This document shows, one piece after another, positions 24,617 through 32,691 of a stretch of 32,794 bases of DNA. Origin of the DNA: Deltaproteobacteria bacterium RBG_13_43_22 (GTDB taxonomy: Bacteria; Desulfobacterota; RBG-13-43-22); assembly GCA_001797675.1 (NCBI GenBank), contig MGQB01000031.1:162588-195381 (forward strand). Direction: 5' to 3'. Position numbers and translations under genes: made by a program. The notes under the pieces were generated by a model, which searched no databases, was not told where the DNA came from, and was given only the letters and a program-made list of their open reading frames with translations. How positions within the stretch are numbered: the stretch's first letter is position 1; every line of letters starts with the position of its first letter.

Positions 24617-26176
24617 TTATGGTCTCATGGTAAACGAGGTTTTTCCAATCTTCCTGAGCGGTGCCGCGAGATTAACAAATTCCGCCATCAGGGGGCGCGT
24701 TTTGCGTGCATCAATGATCTCCTCGATCCAAAAGGTCTCCGCAGTACGAAAGGGGGAGCGCAGTTTGTTGAGTCGAGTCTCGATCTCGCGAAGTTTCGCT
24801 TCAGGATCCGGGGCGCTGTCGATTTCCGCCCGGTAGGCTGCTTCAATGCCCCCTTCCAGGGGCAGGGAACCCCAACGGGCCGAAGGCCAGGCGTAACGGG
24901 TACAGAACCGACCGGCGGGTTGATGGGCGCCACCGGCAACGCCGAAGGCATTCCGTATGATGAAGGAGCACCACGGCACCCTGGTCTGATTGATCGCACT
25001 CATGGCCCGCACACCGTAACGAATGGTAGCGGAACGCTCGGCTTCAGGCCCCACGAAAAAGCCGGGGCAATCGACAAAATAAATAACCGGTAAGTGAAAG
25101 GTCTCGGCCAGATCAACGAAGCGGGTGATCTTCATACAGCATTCGGCCGTCCAGGCTCCTGCAAAATGGTAAGGGTCACTGGCCATCAGGGCCACGGGCC
25201 AACCGTCCACTCGTGCAAATCCGGTTATGATGGAACGTCCGAAGTTTCGGCCCATTTCAAAGAAGGTCCCCCGGTCGATGACCGTTTCGATAATGGGCCG
25301 CATTTTGTATACCTGGCGGATGTTTCTGGGAATCGCTTTACCGAGCCACTCGTCCAGGCGATTCGGGTCATCCTCGATGGGGCCCCGTTCAGGAAGGCTG
25401 AAAACAGAATCAGGCAGATACGACAAAAACCGCTTGGCGCACTCAATGGCCTCCAACTCGGTATCCGTAGCTTCATCCACTGCCCCGGACCGTGTCTGAA
25501 CCATCCAACCGCCAAGCTCGTTCCGGGTCAGTTTGTAACCGAGGGCATTGACCACCGGCGGACCGGCCACAAACAGTTGCGATGTGTTTTTGACCATCAC
25601 CGAATAGTGACTGGCGGCCATGCGGGCAGCGCCGAGTCCTGCTACCGGTCCAAGTCCGAGACTGACCGAAGGGACGGTACCCATGTTGTCGGAGATGAGG
25701 TCATATCGGGTTGACTGACCAACCCCTCCCGGCAAATTCGCACGTCCCTTTGTCTCGATCGTCTTGACCGAGCCGCCGCCCCCGGAGCCTTCAATGAGGC
25801 GGACGATGGGAATACAAAGCTCATGGGCCATTTGCTCGGCCATGAGGACTTTTTCTTTGATGGTGGCATCGGCTGAGCCTCCCCTGACCGTAAAGTCATC
25901 GCCGACCACCACCACGGGTCTCCCGTTGACAAGTCCTCTGGCCAGGAATGAGTTGGAAGGCTGCAAATTGACGAGGTCATTGTTCTCATCGTAGACCGCC
26001 TTGCCGGCAATGGTCCCGATCTCGTGCAATGATCCCTTATCGAGCAATAGATCCACGCGCTCACGGATGGTCAAACGTCCCGCCTCACGTTGGCGTTTAA
26101 TCTTATCCTCGCCTCCCATACCTTTGGCGAGAGTTTCCCGTTTGGCCAGTTCATCGAGTTCCGGTTGCCAGGTCAT
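24617..26176 (-). CDS. Acyl-CoA carboxylase/decarboxylase carboxyltransferase subunit
   Basis: 519 aa of the acyl-CoA carboxyltransferase (crotonase-like, two-domain) family. N domain: KIKRQREAGRLTIRERVDLLLD, VVVVGDDFTVRGGSADATIKEK and VSLGLGPVAGLGAARMAASHYSVMV. C domain: VALMASDPYHFAGAWTAECC, PVIYFVDCPGFFVGPEAE and FGVAGGAHQPAGRFCTRYAWPSARWGSLPLEGG. The oxyanion-hole loop of the N domain is LIEGSGGGGSVK in place of the common SGGARLQ. It would move CO2 between biotin and an acyl-CoA (propionyl-, methylcrotonyl- or methylmalonyl-type). No biotin carboxylase or carrier gene is adjacent. The gene is GC-richer than its neighbours. A promoter lies at 26220-26249. Confidence 0.9.
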   Translation of the reverse strand: MTWQPELDELAKRETLAKGMGGEDKIKRQREAGRLTIRERVDLLLDKGSLHEIGTIAGKAVYDENNDLVNLQPSNSFLARGLVNGRPVVVVGDDFTVRGGSADATIKEKVLMAEQMAHELCIPIVRLIEGSGGGGSVKTIETKGRANLPGGVGQSTRYDLISDNMGTVPSVSLGLGPVAGLGAARMAASHYSVMVKNTSQLFVAGPPVVNALGYKLTRNELGGWMVQTRSGAVDEATDTELEAIECAKRFLSYLPDSVFSLPERGPIEDDPNRLDEWLGKAIPRNIRQVYKMRPIIETVIDRGTFFEMGRNFGRSIITGFARVDGWPVALMASDPYHFAGAWTAECCMKITRFVDLAETFHLPVIYFVDCPGFFVGPEAERSATIRYGVRAMSAINQTRVPWCSFIIRNAFGVAGGAHQPAGRFCTRYAWPSARWGSLPLEGGIEAAYRAEIDSAPDPEAKLREIETRLNKLRSPFRTAETFWIEEIIDARKTRPLMAEFVNLAAPLRKIGKTSFTMRP

Positions 26177-26219
26177 AGTCTATCATCCTTGCATTGAGAT
26201 TTTCTTTTTGCCGGGGAAT

Positions 26220-26249
26220 AGTGTAAATTGAATAAAAGAACAGAGTCAA
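26220..26249 (-). promoter_or_regulatory. Predicted promoter of the minus-strand carboxyltransferase gene
   Basis: On the minus strand TTGACT (26244-26249) and TACACT (26220-26225) are 18 bases apart. The leader to the ATG at 26176 would be about 37 bases. It separates this gene from the cupin gene upstream on the same strand. Confidence 0.45.
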
Positions 26250-26273
26250 GGGAAAAAGGGGTCTAATAGCCCT

Positions 26274-26690
26274 TTAGCGGATCAAAATGGAGGGCAATGC
26301 CTCGGGTTCCGAAGGTGAAGAGGCAGGGCTTCGAAAGGCGACTAAATATAAAATACCCTCGCCGATATTTTTTATGGCATGTTTAACCCCCGGCGGGATG
26401 ATCACAAAGGTGTGATGGTTGTCGACCAGAGTTTGCCGGGTTGTGTCCGAATCCGGGTCTTGCCAGACCAGAAGGATGGGACCTCCGCAGAATAAAAGCC
26501 ATTCGGTGACGTTGGGATGGACGTGGTTGCCCCGGATGGTGCCGGGTTCCATGGAAACGGTATGGAAAGACGGCCAATCCATGTCAATTGGCTGTATCCG
26601 TTCCAAATCGCTGAAAGGGGCAAAAGACCAGCCGCGAGGTTCCAAACAAAAATTTTCAGAAAGATTCATCAGTTTAATTGAATGCATCAT
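26274..26690 (-). CDS. Cupin domain protein (WxcM/FdtA-like)
   Basis: 138 aa. The cupin metal ligands are clear: H56 and H58 in RGNHVHPN, E63 in TEWLLF and H104 in PPGVKHAIKN. The pattern NHVHPNVTEWLLFCGGPILLVW with HTFVIIPPGVKHAIKNIGEG is like the small sugar ketoisomerase or WxcM-type cupins of polysaccharide synthesis, but no nucleotide-sugar genes are nearby, so function is open. GGAG lies four bases before ATG 26690 and seven before ATG 26687. The 5' end overlaps the divergent glycosyltransferase gene by nine bases. Confidence 0.8.
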   Translation of the reverse strand: MMHSIKLMNLSENFCLEPRGWSFAPFSDLERIQPIDMDWPSFHTVSMEPGTIRGNHVHPNVTEWLLFCGGPILLVWQDPDSDTTRQTLVDNHHTFVIIPPGVKHAIKNIGEGILYLVAFRSPASSPSEPEALPSILIR

Positions 26691-27689
26691 TCAGCTCCAA
26701 TCCTTATTATTCACCAGGGCGCCCTGGGTGATCTGATTCTGTCTCTGCCGGCCTTGTATTCCCTTCGTTTGTTCGATGAAGGAATCCCCTGGACCGTGGC
26801 CGGTAATCCGGAAACCTTATCCCTGCTTCATAATCGTTTCTATGCCCAGGAGATCGTCTCCATCCATCAAAAAGAATGGGCCTGGCTTTTTCAGGAAGAA
26901 AACGCAATCCCCGAGCCATTCCGAAACTATCTGTCCTCCTTTCAAAAAGCCTATCTTTTTTCAACCAATCAGCCTGAGGTGATGATCCGGGGATTGAAAC
27001 AGGCCGGGTTGGAAAAGGTTTTTTGGATACCTTCTCTCCCGGATGTCCGGAAGAAGGTCCCCCTGCAAACCCGCCAGCGGGAAATCCTGGAATCTGAAAA
27101 TATTCCCTGGATTACAGCAGGGAAATATATTTTTCCTGCCCGGGGAGACCTTGAGGAAGCCCGAAAATATTTGAGTCGGCCTTTAAAGGTGAAAGGAGGC
27201 CAATCCATCTGGGCTATCCATCCCGGAAGCGGAAGTTCCCATAAAAACTGGCCTTTGGAACGATTTTTAGAAACGGCGGAAAAATTGAGAGGCCGCAACC
27301 AGGTTCTGCCGATTTTTCTGTTGGGTCCGGTAGAACAGGAACCCGGTGAAATTTCAAATTCCGTGATCCAGGGTCGGGGTTTCCCGATCATCCAAGAACT
27401 TCCCTTGCCCCTGATGGCCGGGGTCCTTTCGCATTGTAGCGGATATCTGGGAAATGATTCCGGGGTTTCTCATCTGGCTGCGGCAGTGGGAATTCCCACC
27501 GTAGTTCTTTTCGGTCCTACCGATCCCTCTTTTTGGAGTCCCCGGGGATCAGCAGTCAGGATCTTATCTCCTGACCGTTCCTGTGCCCCTTGTACCCGTG
27601 AAATCATGCAGAATTGTCCCACCAAAGAATGCCTGGCCTCTTTGACCGTCCCTCAGGTCTTGGAAGTGCTACAATCTTTTTCCCCTTAA
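26682..27689 (+). CDS. Glycosyltransferase family 9 (heptosyltransferase-like)
   Basis: 335 aa, GT-B fold. The N-terminal start ILIIHQGALGDLILSLPAL carries the GALGD motif of ADP-heptose transferases. The donor-binding C-terminal half has WAIHPGSGSSHKNWPLERF and GYLGNDSGVSHLAAAVGIPTVVLFGPTDPSFWSP; the closing DRSCAPCTREIMQNCPTKECL is a typical cysteine-containing tail. It would add heptose or a related sugar to lipopolysaccharide core in the cytoplasm at the inner membrane. The ribosome site is not evident. It starts within the first codons of the divergent cupin gene, which may be functionally linked. Confidence 0.9.
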   Translation: MHHSAPILIIHQGALGDLILSLPALYSLRLFDEGIPWTVAGNPETLSLLHNRFYAQEIVSIHQKEWAWLFQEENAIPEPFRNYLSSFQKAYLFSTNQPEVMIRGLKQAGLEKVFWIPSLPDVRKKVPLQTRQREILESENIPWITAGKYIFPARGDLEEARKYLSRPLKVKGGQSIWAIHPGSGSSHKNWPLERFLETAEKLRGRNQVLPIFLLGPVEQEPGEISNSVIQGRGFPIIQELPLPLMAGVLSHCSGYLGNDSGVSHLAAAVGIPTVVLFGPTDPSFWSPRGSAVRILSPDRSCAPCTREIMQNCPTKECLASLTVPQVLEVLQSFSP

Positions 27690-27766
27690 GCGCAATAACT
27701 TCTATCCCTGCTTCAGCCGATCCTGATGAAAAAAAATAAAAAAACGACTTTCAACGAACGTATTTT

Positions 27767-28240
27767 CTATTTAGATGGGACAGGGTATTTTTTATTATTT
27801 AATAACAGAACAAAACCACCGGTCTCATCCTCGGTAATATTTTCGGCTATTTGATAGTAGGCTGGACGCAGAAACCGGGCCGGGAATCGGCCGTTTTTTA
27901 CCGTGCAGTAGATAACGTTTTCCGAACTGATCCTCAAGGTTTCCGGGTCGAGGATTTCCCGGGATTCATCGTTCAGGGTAAGACGGATGTGTGACTGTTC
28001 CCCCGGTCCTTCCCGGATCAAGTCCACTTGTTGGACCACCAGAGGGGTATCCTCTACCTCCAGATAACATTTCTGGTTGTTGAGATGGACGATGAAAAGA
28101 TCCTCTTCAGTTTTCTCCAGGCTTTGGATCATCCAGAGAAAGATGGCCCGGTGGATGATCTCCGCCCCCTCATGATACCATTTCCCTTCCTTGCTGACAA
28201 AGATCATACAAGGTGGGAGCGATGTTTTCTGGTCGGCCAT
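27767..28240 (-). CDS. DUF1285-like protein
   Basis: 157 aa. EGKWYHEGAEIIHRAIFLWMIQSLEKTEEDLFIVHLNNQKCYLEVEDTPLVVQQVDLI resembles the DUF1285 pattern G-x-W-x-H-x-G-x-x-I followed by a VEDAPF-type string; here it is VEDTPL. The rest is beta-rich and ends KKYPVPSK. There is no signal peptide and no membrane helix. No function is established for the family. It lies 14 bases after dtd on the same strand and is probably co-transcribed. Confidence 0.65.
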   Translation of the reverse strand: MADQKTSLPPCMIFVSKEGKWYHEGAEIIHRAIFLWMIQSLEKTEEDLFIVHLNNQKCYLEVEDTPLVVQQVDLIREGPGEQSHIRLTLNDESREILDPETLRISSENVIYCTVKNGRFPARFLRPAYYQIAENITEDETGGFVLLLNNKKYPVPSK

Positions 28241-28254
28241 TTTTTGTTTACCTA

Positions 28255-28704
28255 TTAATAGTTTTTCTTGCTGTCCAAGATGAAAGTAACCGGGCCGTCG
28301 TTGATAAGATGGACGTCCATCATCTCCTGAAACCGGCCTTGGGCTACGGGAATCCCTTTTTGCCGGACTTTTTCGACAAATAAATCATATAAGGGTTGGG
28401 CCTTTGACGGAGGGGCCGACTCGGTAAAAGAGGGCCGCCTCCCTTTCCGGCAATCGCCCCAGAGGGTGAATTGAGAGACCACCAACAGGGCCCCTTTAAC
28501 ATCGATCAACGAAAGATTGAATTTTTCCCGGTCGTCAGGGAAGATCCGTAGATGGACGCATTTTTCCACCAGATAATCCACGTCGGTCCCGGTGTCTTCG
28601 GCCCCTACGCCCAGAAAGACCAGGAGTCCCCGGCCGATTTCCCCGATGATTTCATTTTTAACGGTTACGTTGGCCTCTTTGACCCTCTGTACAACCAGTC
28701 GCAT
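28255..28704 (-). CDS. dtd: D-aminoacyl-tRNA deacylase
   Basis: 149 aa, usual length. [15 protein letters not shown] at the N-terminus, the catalytic-pocket block [17 protein letters not shown] and the C-terminal [11 protein letters not shown] with the Gly-Pro pair of Dtd are all present. It removes D-amino acids (and glycine from tRNA-Ala) wrongly attached to tRNA. A GGGA lies nine bases before the ATG. The transcript continues into the DUF1285-like gene. Confidence 0.95.
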   Translation of the reverse strand: MRLVVQRVKEANVTVKNEIIGEIGRGLLVFLGVGAEDTGTDVDYLVEKCVHLRIFPDDREKFNLSLIDVKGALLVVSQFTLWGDCRKGRRPSFTESAPPSKAQPLYDLFVEKVRQKGIPVAQGRFQEMMDVHLINDGPVTFILDSKKNY

Positions 28705-28722
28705 GAATTAGTTCCCATGGCT

Positions 28723-28778
28723 AAAAATATTTTCTCTTTTGTAGCACAATGTTAAATGTTGGCAAAGAAAATATTTTT
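28723..28778. terminator. AT-rich inverted repeat between the transglycosylase gene and dtd
   Basis: AAAAATATTTTCT (28723-28735) and AGAAAATATTTTT (28766-28778) are perfect 13-base inverted copies with a 30-base spacer. On the minus strand it follows the lytic transglycosylase stop and precedes the dtd start. The low GC content makes an intrinsic terminator uncertain; an operator role is equally possible. Confidence 0.35.
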
Positions 28779-28814
28779 TTCGGAAACGCTTAGAAAAAAT
28801 CCGGATTGTTTAAT

Positions 28815-29552
28815 TTAGGCAGTGGAAGAGGAAATCCGGTAGGCTTGATACTCCTTCTCCACCCGGACAATATAGTTCCGGGTTTCCTGGGGCAAAGAAG
28901 ACGGGTTTTTTTCCAGGTTGCCCATGCCCCAGTTGTAAGCCGCCAGGGCCAGCTTCTGATTGCCCTGGTAACGGTCCAGAAGCCGGCTTAAGTACCGGGT
29001 ACCGGCCATAATATTTTGAGCCGGGTCAAAGGGATCGGTCACCCCCAAATCAGCGGCGGTTTTGGGCATCAATTGCATCAACCCTTGGGCACCGGCCGGG
29101 GAAACCGCCCTGGGATTACCGCTGCTTTCCGCGGCGATGACGGCCTTTATCAAGGATGGATCAACTCCATATTGATCCGCCGCCCCTTGAATGATTTTGT
29201 CAATTTCCCGTCCATTCGGCTGGCCCGCCGACACCCCGAAACCGGGTTCGAATCTCGGACTATTCAGAAGCGGTTGGGCCTGGAAAGACGCTCCACCAAA
29301 AAAGGGGATGCTGGAAATTGAAGACCATGGATCGATTTGGTTTGTGGTCGACATGATGGATTCCATTGTTTTTATTAAAAAATTGAGAACCATCTTTTCC
29401 AAGGAGGATGATGAGTTCATTTCATGAGTCAGAATATTTTGGAACGGGGAAGATCCATCGGAAAGGGAAGGGGGTGCCGCCGACCCTGGAGCAAGGGTTC
29501 CGGTGGGTCCGGTATAGGTCAGTTTTTCTATCATATCCGAAATATTATGCAA
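28815..29552 (-). CDS. Lytic transglycosylase (SLT domain)
   Basis: 245 aa from TTG at 29552; the ATG at 29534 (MIEKLTYTG) is an alternative. The C-terminal SLT domain (about 115-235) is complete: the catalytic E142 in AVIAAESSGNPRAVSPAGAQGLMQLMP, NIMAGTRYLSRLLDRYQGNQKLALAAYNWGMGN and ETRNYIVRV. It cuts the glycan strands of peptidoglycan with anhydro-muramyl ends. The first 115 residues are Ser/Pro/Gly-rich with no convincing signal peptide, which suggests either a misplaced start or export by another route such as a flagellar-type apparatus. Confidence 0.88.
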   Translation of the reverse strand: MHNISDMIEKLTYTGPTGTLAPGSAAPPSLSDGSSPFQNILTHEMNSSSSLEKMVLNFLIKTMESIMSTTNQIDPWSSISSIPFFGGASFQAQPLLNSPRFEPGFGVSAGQPNGREIDKIIQGAADQYGVDPSLIKAVIAAESSGNPRAVSPAGAQGLMQLMPKTAADLGVTDPFDPAQNIMAGTRYLSRLLDRYQGNQKLALAAYNWGMGNLEKNPSSLPQETRNYIVRVEKEYQAYRISSSTA

Positions 29553-29909
29553 TTCTCATACCCGGATAACTTTTGATTTCCCGAGACCAACCTGATAATT
29601 TAAAAAGAAAGGAAAAAGGGAAAAAAAAGAAGTGATTTTCATCAACGTCCCGTCTAGGTCTCACATAATGGTGTTTCGGTTGATCCGGGTTGTCGCCCCC
29701 GCGCGGGGGCGTGGATTGAAACCATATCCCTTTTTTGACTAAAGGAAGAGATAGGGTCATCATGCAGAACTTGCTTCATTTCATGGGGTGGAATTTTTGG
29801 CTTTCAGGAGCCGGATATCAGCAACGGATTTAATTTTCTTTAATTCATTTAAAATTTAGGGTAAAAAGCTTTTAAAGTCGAAACTTATTATTTAAAAGGG
29901 GGAAGGGCG
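29553..29909. other. Intergenic stretch holding a solitary CRISPR-like repeat
   Basis: The 357-bp gap has no supported gene. It contains the repeat at 29692-29722. The short minus-strand frame crossing that repeat reads GIWFQSTPPRGG, a peptide typical of false genes called over CRISPR repeats. The remaining DNA is AT-rich before the NTF2-like gene. Confidence 0.6.
29692..29722 (+). CRISPR. Solitary type I-C-like CRISPR repeat
   Basis: 31 bases: GTCGCCCCC, then GCGCGGGGGC, then GTGGATTGAAAC. The 18-base dyad CGCCCCCG-CGCGGGGGCG is perfect and the 3' end GTGGATTGAAAC is the standard tail of type I-C repeats. No second copy was found at spacer distance on either side and no cas gene is in the window. 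It is either a remnant of a lost array or a dispersed stand-alone repeat. Confidence 0.7.
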
Positions 29910-30332
29910 ATGCTTTCAAAAGAAGCAATCAGAGAAATTATGGGTCAATGGGGGGTAGCCTGGCGAAATCAAGACCTTGATGGAGTTCTCAGCCTGATGC
30001 ATGAAGATATTCATTTTGAGAATTTTACTGGAGCGAAAGTGGTAGGCAGAGAAAACCTGCGGCAGGCCTGGACTCCCTGGTTTTCCAATACGAATGATAA
30101 ATTCCAATTCACGCAGGAAGATTCTTTTATCGATGTGGAAGAGCAAAAAATGGCTGCCAGTTGGTATCTTGACTGGAAATCAACGGAAAAAGGCTATGAA
30201 GGAAAGCCCGAACGACGCTACGGGGTGGATATCATGCATTTCAAAGATGGGAAAATCATCAAGAAGTTGACTTACTGCAAAACGACGGTTGAGATAGAGA
30301 ATAAAAAAGTCAGGCTCGTCGCCCAGAAGTGA
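29910..30332 (+). CDS. NTF2-like (SnoaL-type) small protein
   Basis: 140 aa, with a GGGGAAGGG ribosome site. The cone-shaped NTF2/SnoaL fold is suggested by an N-terminal helix pair (IREIMGQWGVAWRNQDLDGVLSLMHEDIHFEN), the string GAKVVGRENLRQAWTPWF and alternating beta strands ending in GVDIMHFKDGKIIKKLTYC. Members of this fold bind or isomerise small hydrophobic ligands such as polyketides and steroids, or have no activity. It precedes an acyl-CoA carboxyltransferase on the same strand with a 90-base gap, so a link with acyl-CoA metabolism is possible. Exact role unknown. Confidence 0.8.
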   Translation: MLSKEAIREIMGQWGVAWRNQDLDGVLSLMHEDIHFENFTGAKVVGRENLRQAWTPWFSNTNDKFQFTQEDSFIDVEEQKMAASWYLDWKSTEKGYEGKPERRYGVDIMHFKDGKIIKKLTYCKTTVEIENKKVRLVAQK

Positions 30333-30421
30333 GCTGGAGGAGAAATACGGTTAGTGAGCCATTAGGGTAGCTGAACAAAAAGACGATCCCACCAAGACCA
30401 ATTTCTTAAGGAGAAAACAAG

Positions 30422-31984
30422 ATGACGATGGAAGACAGTATAAAAGAACTTAACGCCCGTCGCGAGACGGCAAAACTGATGGGTGGTGCCGAACGAATCG
30501 CCAAACAGCATGCCCGTGGAAGACTGACGGCACGGGAAAGAGTCGAGAAGCTGCTCGACCCCGGCAGCTTTCTTGAGTTCGGCCTGCTGGCTCATGCCAA
30601 CATACCGGAGCTGGAAAAACTCAGTGCGGCCGACGGCCGTATTTGCGGGACCGGCACTATCAACGGCCGAAAGGTGGCAGTCATTGCCCAGGACCGTACC
30701 ATTCTCGGAGGCAGCGGCGGAACGGTAGGTCACCGAAAGACCGATACCCAAAGAGAGCTGGCCCTTGAGGGGGGATATCCGGTCATCGAACTGGCCGATG
30801 AGGCCGGTGGGGTCAGGATTCAAGATGTCATGGGCTCAAGAGAGTGGCTGGGAGAGTGGCTGGCCTACTCTATCAAGCATATGGGCAAAACCTTCACCCG
30901 CAGGATACCCAGGGTATCAGCCATCATGGGTGAGTGCTTTGGTGAGCCTTCCTGGAATGCCGCCACGGCTGATTTTGTTGTAATGATGAAAGGAACAGCC
31001 ATGGGTGCCGCCGGACCCAAGATGCTGGGAAGGTCAATCGGACAGACCATCACCGCTCAGGAGCTGGCCGGATGTGAGCTGCAGATCCGGGGGACGGGAC
31101 AAGCCGATGCCATCGCCGAGAACGATGAAGAATGCCTGGCTGTCGTGAAAGAGTTTTTAAGTTATATGCCGGAAAACTGTCATGAAGAACCACCCTATAT
31201 TCCTTCGAAAGATGACCCATACCGAAGACTGGAAAATGTGGAAAAGATTGTTTCCGCGCAACTGAATCGCGGTTATGACATGTACCGACTCATCAAGATG
31301 ATCGTTGATGATGGTAAATATTTCCCCCTAAAAAAAGAGTACGCTCCGTCTTTGGTGACCTGTCTGGCCAGGATCGGCGGGCGGGTAGTGGGTATTTATG
31401 GTAATAACCCGATGTTCAATGCCGGAGCCCCGGATGTACCGGCCAGCGAAAAGGCCGTTGATTTCCTCTGCCTTTGCGATTCTTTTAATATCCCTCTGAT
31501 TTCATTGATGGACATCCCGGGCATGTTTCCTGGAAAAGAAGCTGAAAAACTGAAGCTGCCCACAAAAATCATGGTCTGGCTGCAGGCACAAAACCTGGTT
31601 ACGGTTCCCAGAATACACATCATCGTACGTAAATACTATGCCATGGGTGTTATGTGTATGCAGGGCAACCTTAAGCGAACAGACATCATTGCCGCTTGGC
31701 CGACGGCCCGTTTGAGCTTTGTAGACCCGGAGATAGGGTTGGAGCTGGCTATGGAGAGCAGGATCAAAGAAGCCAAGGACCCCGAAGCCGAGAAGCAGCG
31801 GGTGCGAAAGGAATGGATGGCCTCAAGTCCTCCCTGGGGAGCCGCCGGTGTTTATGGCGTCCATGATGTTATTGATCCGCGGGATACCCGGAAATTCATC
31901 TTCCAGACGCTCGAAATGCTCCGGGGAACAAAAGGGAAGGTCATCAGCGAGCACCGGTTACAGGACTGGCCGACGGGATTCTAA
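30422..31984 (+). CDS. Acyl-CoA carboxylase/decarboxylase carboxyltransferase subunit, second copy
   Basis: 520 aa, with AGGAG eight bases before the ATG. KQHARGRLTARERVEKLLDPGSFLEFG, VIAQDRTILGGSGGTVGHRK, ELADEAGGVRIQD and MGECFGEPSWNAATADFVVMMKG form the N domain. VVGIYGNNPMFNAGAPDVPASEKAVDFL, ISLMDIPGMFPGKEAE and VRKYYAMGVMCMQGN form the C domain. The oxyanion loop is GGVRIQD, closer to the usual SGGARLQ than that of the other copy, and the two proteins are clearly different paralogues. It transfers CO2 to or from an acyl-CoA; specificity is unknown. Its stop overlaps the convergent chemoreceptor remnant by four bases. Confidence 0.9.
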   Translation: MTMEDSIKELNARRETAKLMGGAERIAKQHARGRLTARERVEKLLDPGSFLEFGLLAHANIPELEKLSAADGRICGTGTINGRKVAVIAQDRTILGGSGGTVGHRKTDTQRELALEGGYPVIELADEAGGVRIQDVMGSREWLGEWLAYSIKHMGKTFTRRIPRVSAIMGECFGEPSWNAATADFVVMMKGTAMGAAGPKMLGRSIGQTITAQELAGCELQIRGTGQADAIAENDEECLAVVKEFLSYMPENCHEEPPYIPSKDDPYRRLENVEKIVSAQLNRGYDMYRLIKMIVDDGKYFPLKKEYAPSLVTCLARIGGRVVGIYGNNPMFNAGAPDVPASEKAVDFLCLCDSFNIPLISLMDIPGMFPGKEAEKLKLPTKIMVWLQAQNLVTVPRIHIIVRKYYAMGVMCMQGNLKRTDIIAAWPTARLSFVDPEIGLELAMESRIKEAKDPEAEKQRVRKEWMASSPPWGAAGVYGVHDVIDPRDTRKFIFQTLEMLRGTKGKVISEHRLQDWPTGF

Positions 31985-32364
31985 ACCCTTCTGTCTCCAA
32001 CCACCCTTTTCAGTTCCTCGACGATTCTGGCCATGTTTTGGGCCTGGGCGCTTATTTCTTGAGCAGCGGAAGCGGATTCCTGGGCGCTGGCTGCATTGGC
32101 TTGGGCCGTTCGGCTGATTTCTCCGATGGCTATTTTGATCTGCTCAATCCCCTTGGCCTGTTTTTGAGCCGCCACAAACACCGTTCCGCTGACGCCGGTG
32201 ATAGGAATGCTGCTCTCACCATAAGCGATGAAATTCTCCAGACTTGCTCTCACCAGGTCATCTCCTTTGGTAATGAGTTTAACGGTCTCTTCAATCAGGG
32301 CACTGGTATTTTTTGCCGCTGATAGGTCCGTGAGAAAAGGGGTCTTTGTCTGACTTATTGTCAA
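31981..32364 (-). pseudogene. Truncated methyl-accepting chemotaxis protein (signalling-domain tail)
   Basis: 127 codons from TTG. Only the C-terminal coiled-coil of a chemoreceptor remains: NTSALIEETVKLITKGDDLVRAS, KQAKGIEQIKIAIGEISRTAQANAASAQESASAAQEISAQAQNM. A normal receptor would also have membrane helices, HAMP and the hairpin tip (EIAAQTNLLALNAAIEAARAGE), which are all missing. The open frame is closed by a TGA about 30 bases upstream of the TTG. It is most likely decayed. Confidence 0.75.
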
Positions 32365-32691
32365 AACCTTTCTTAAAAACTCATGAAATTGGGGTCAGGC
32401 AATTGCAATAAAGTATTTTTCCTTGTTTTTTCCTTTAGATTGAATGCCATGATTTCCACCTGTTTAGCCAACTCCTTATCTTCCTCAATCAGATTTCCAT
32501 TTTATGATAGATACCCTTTCAGAATAGAGGAAGGGGACGTCATCATTATGAGGGTTCATTTTGCCAACCCAGATTATGAATTATTAGATTATCAAAAAAT
32601 TTGGCCATTCAGCTCTTGGATTGAAGACTATAGCTTGAGATGGTTTTAGAAAATCTCTTTGACCGATTTCAACTATAAAAAAGCTCAAAGG
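32365..32691. other. Intergenic stretch, no gene seen
   Basis: AT-rich DNA between the chemoreceptor remnant and the edge gene. An 88-codon plus-strand frame at 32383-32649 has no ribosome site or recognisable product. A minus-strand string NLIEEDKELAKQVEIMAFNL (about 32430-32495) is coil-like and could be further receptor debris, but this is uncertain. Confidence 0.4.

Noticed and set aside
29545..29763. 72-codon minus-strand frame reading GIWFQSTPPRGG
   Set aside because: This peptide is the usual false translation of a type I-C CRISPR repeat; the frame crosses the solitary repeat and has no ribosome site.
32383..32649. 88-codon plus-strand frame near the right edge
   Set aside because: No ribosome site and no similarity to a known family; the AT-rich context makes chance frames likely.
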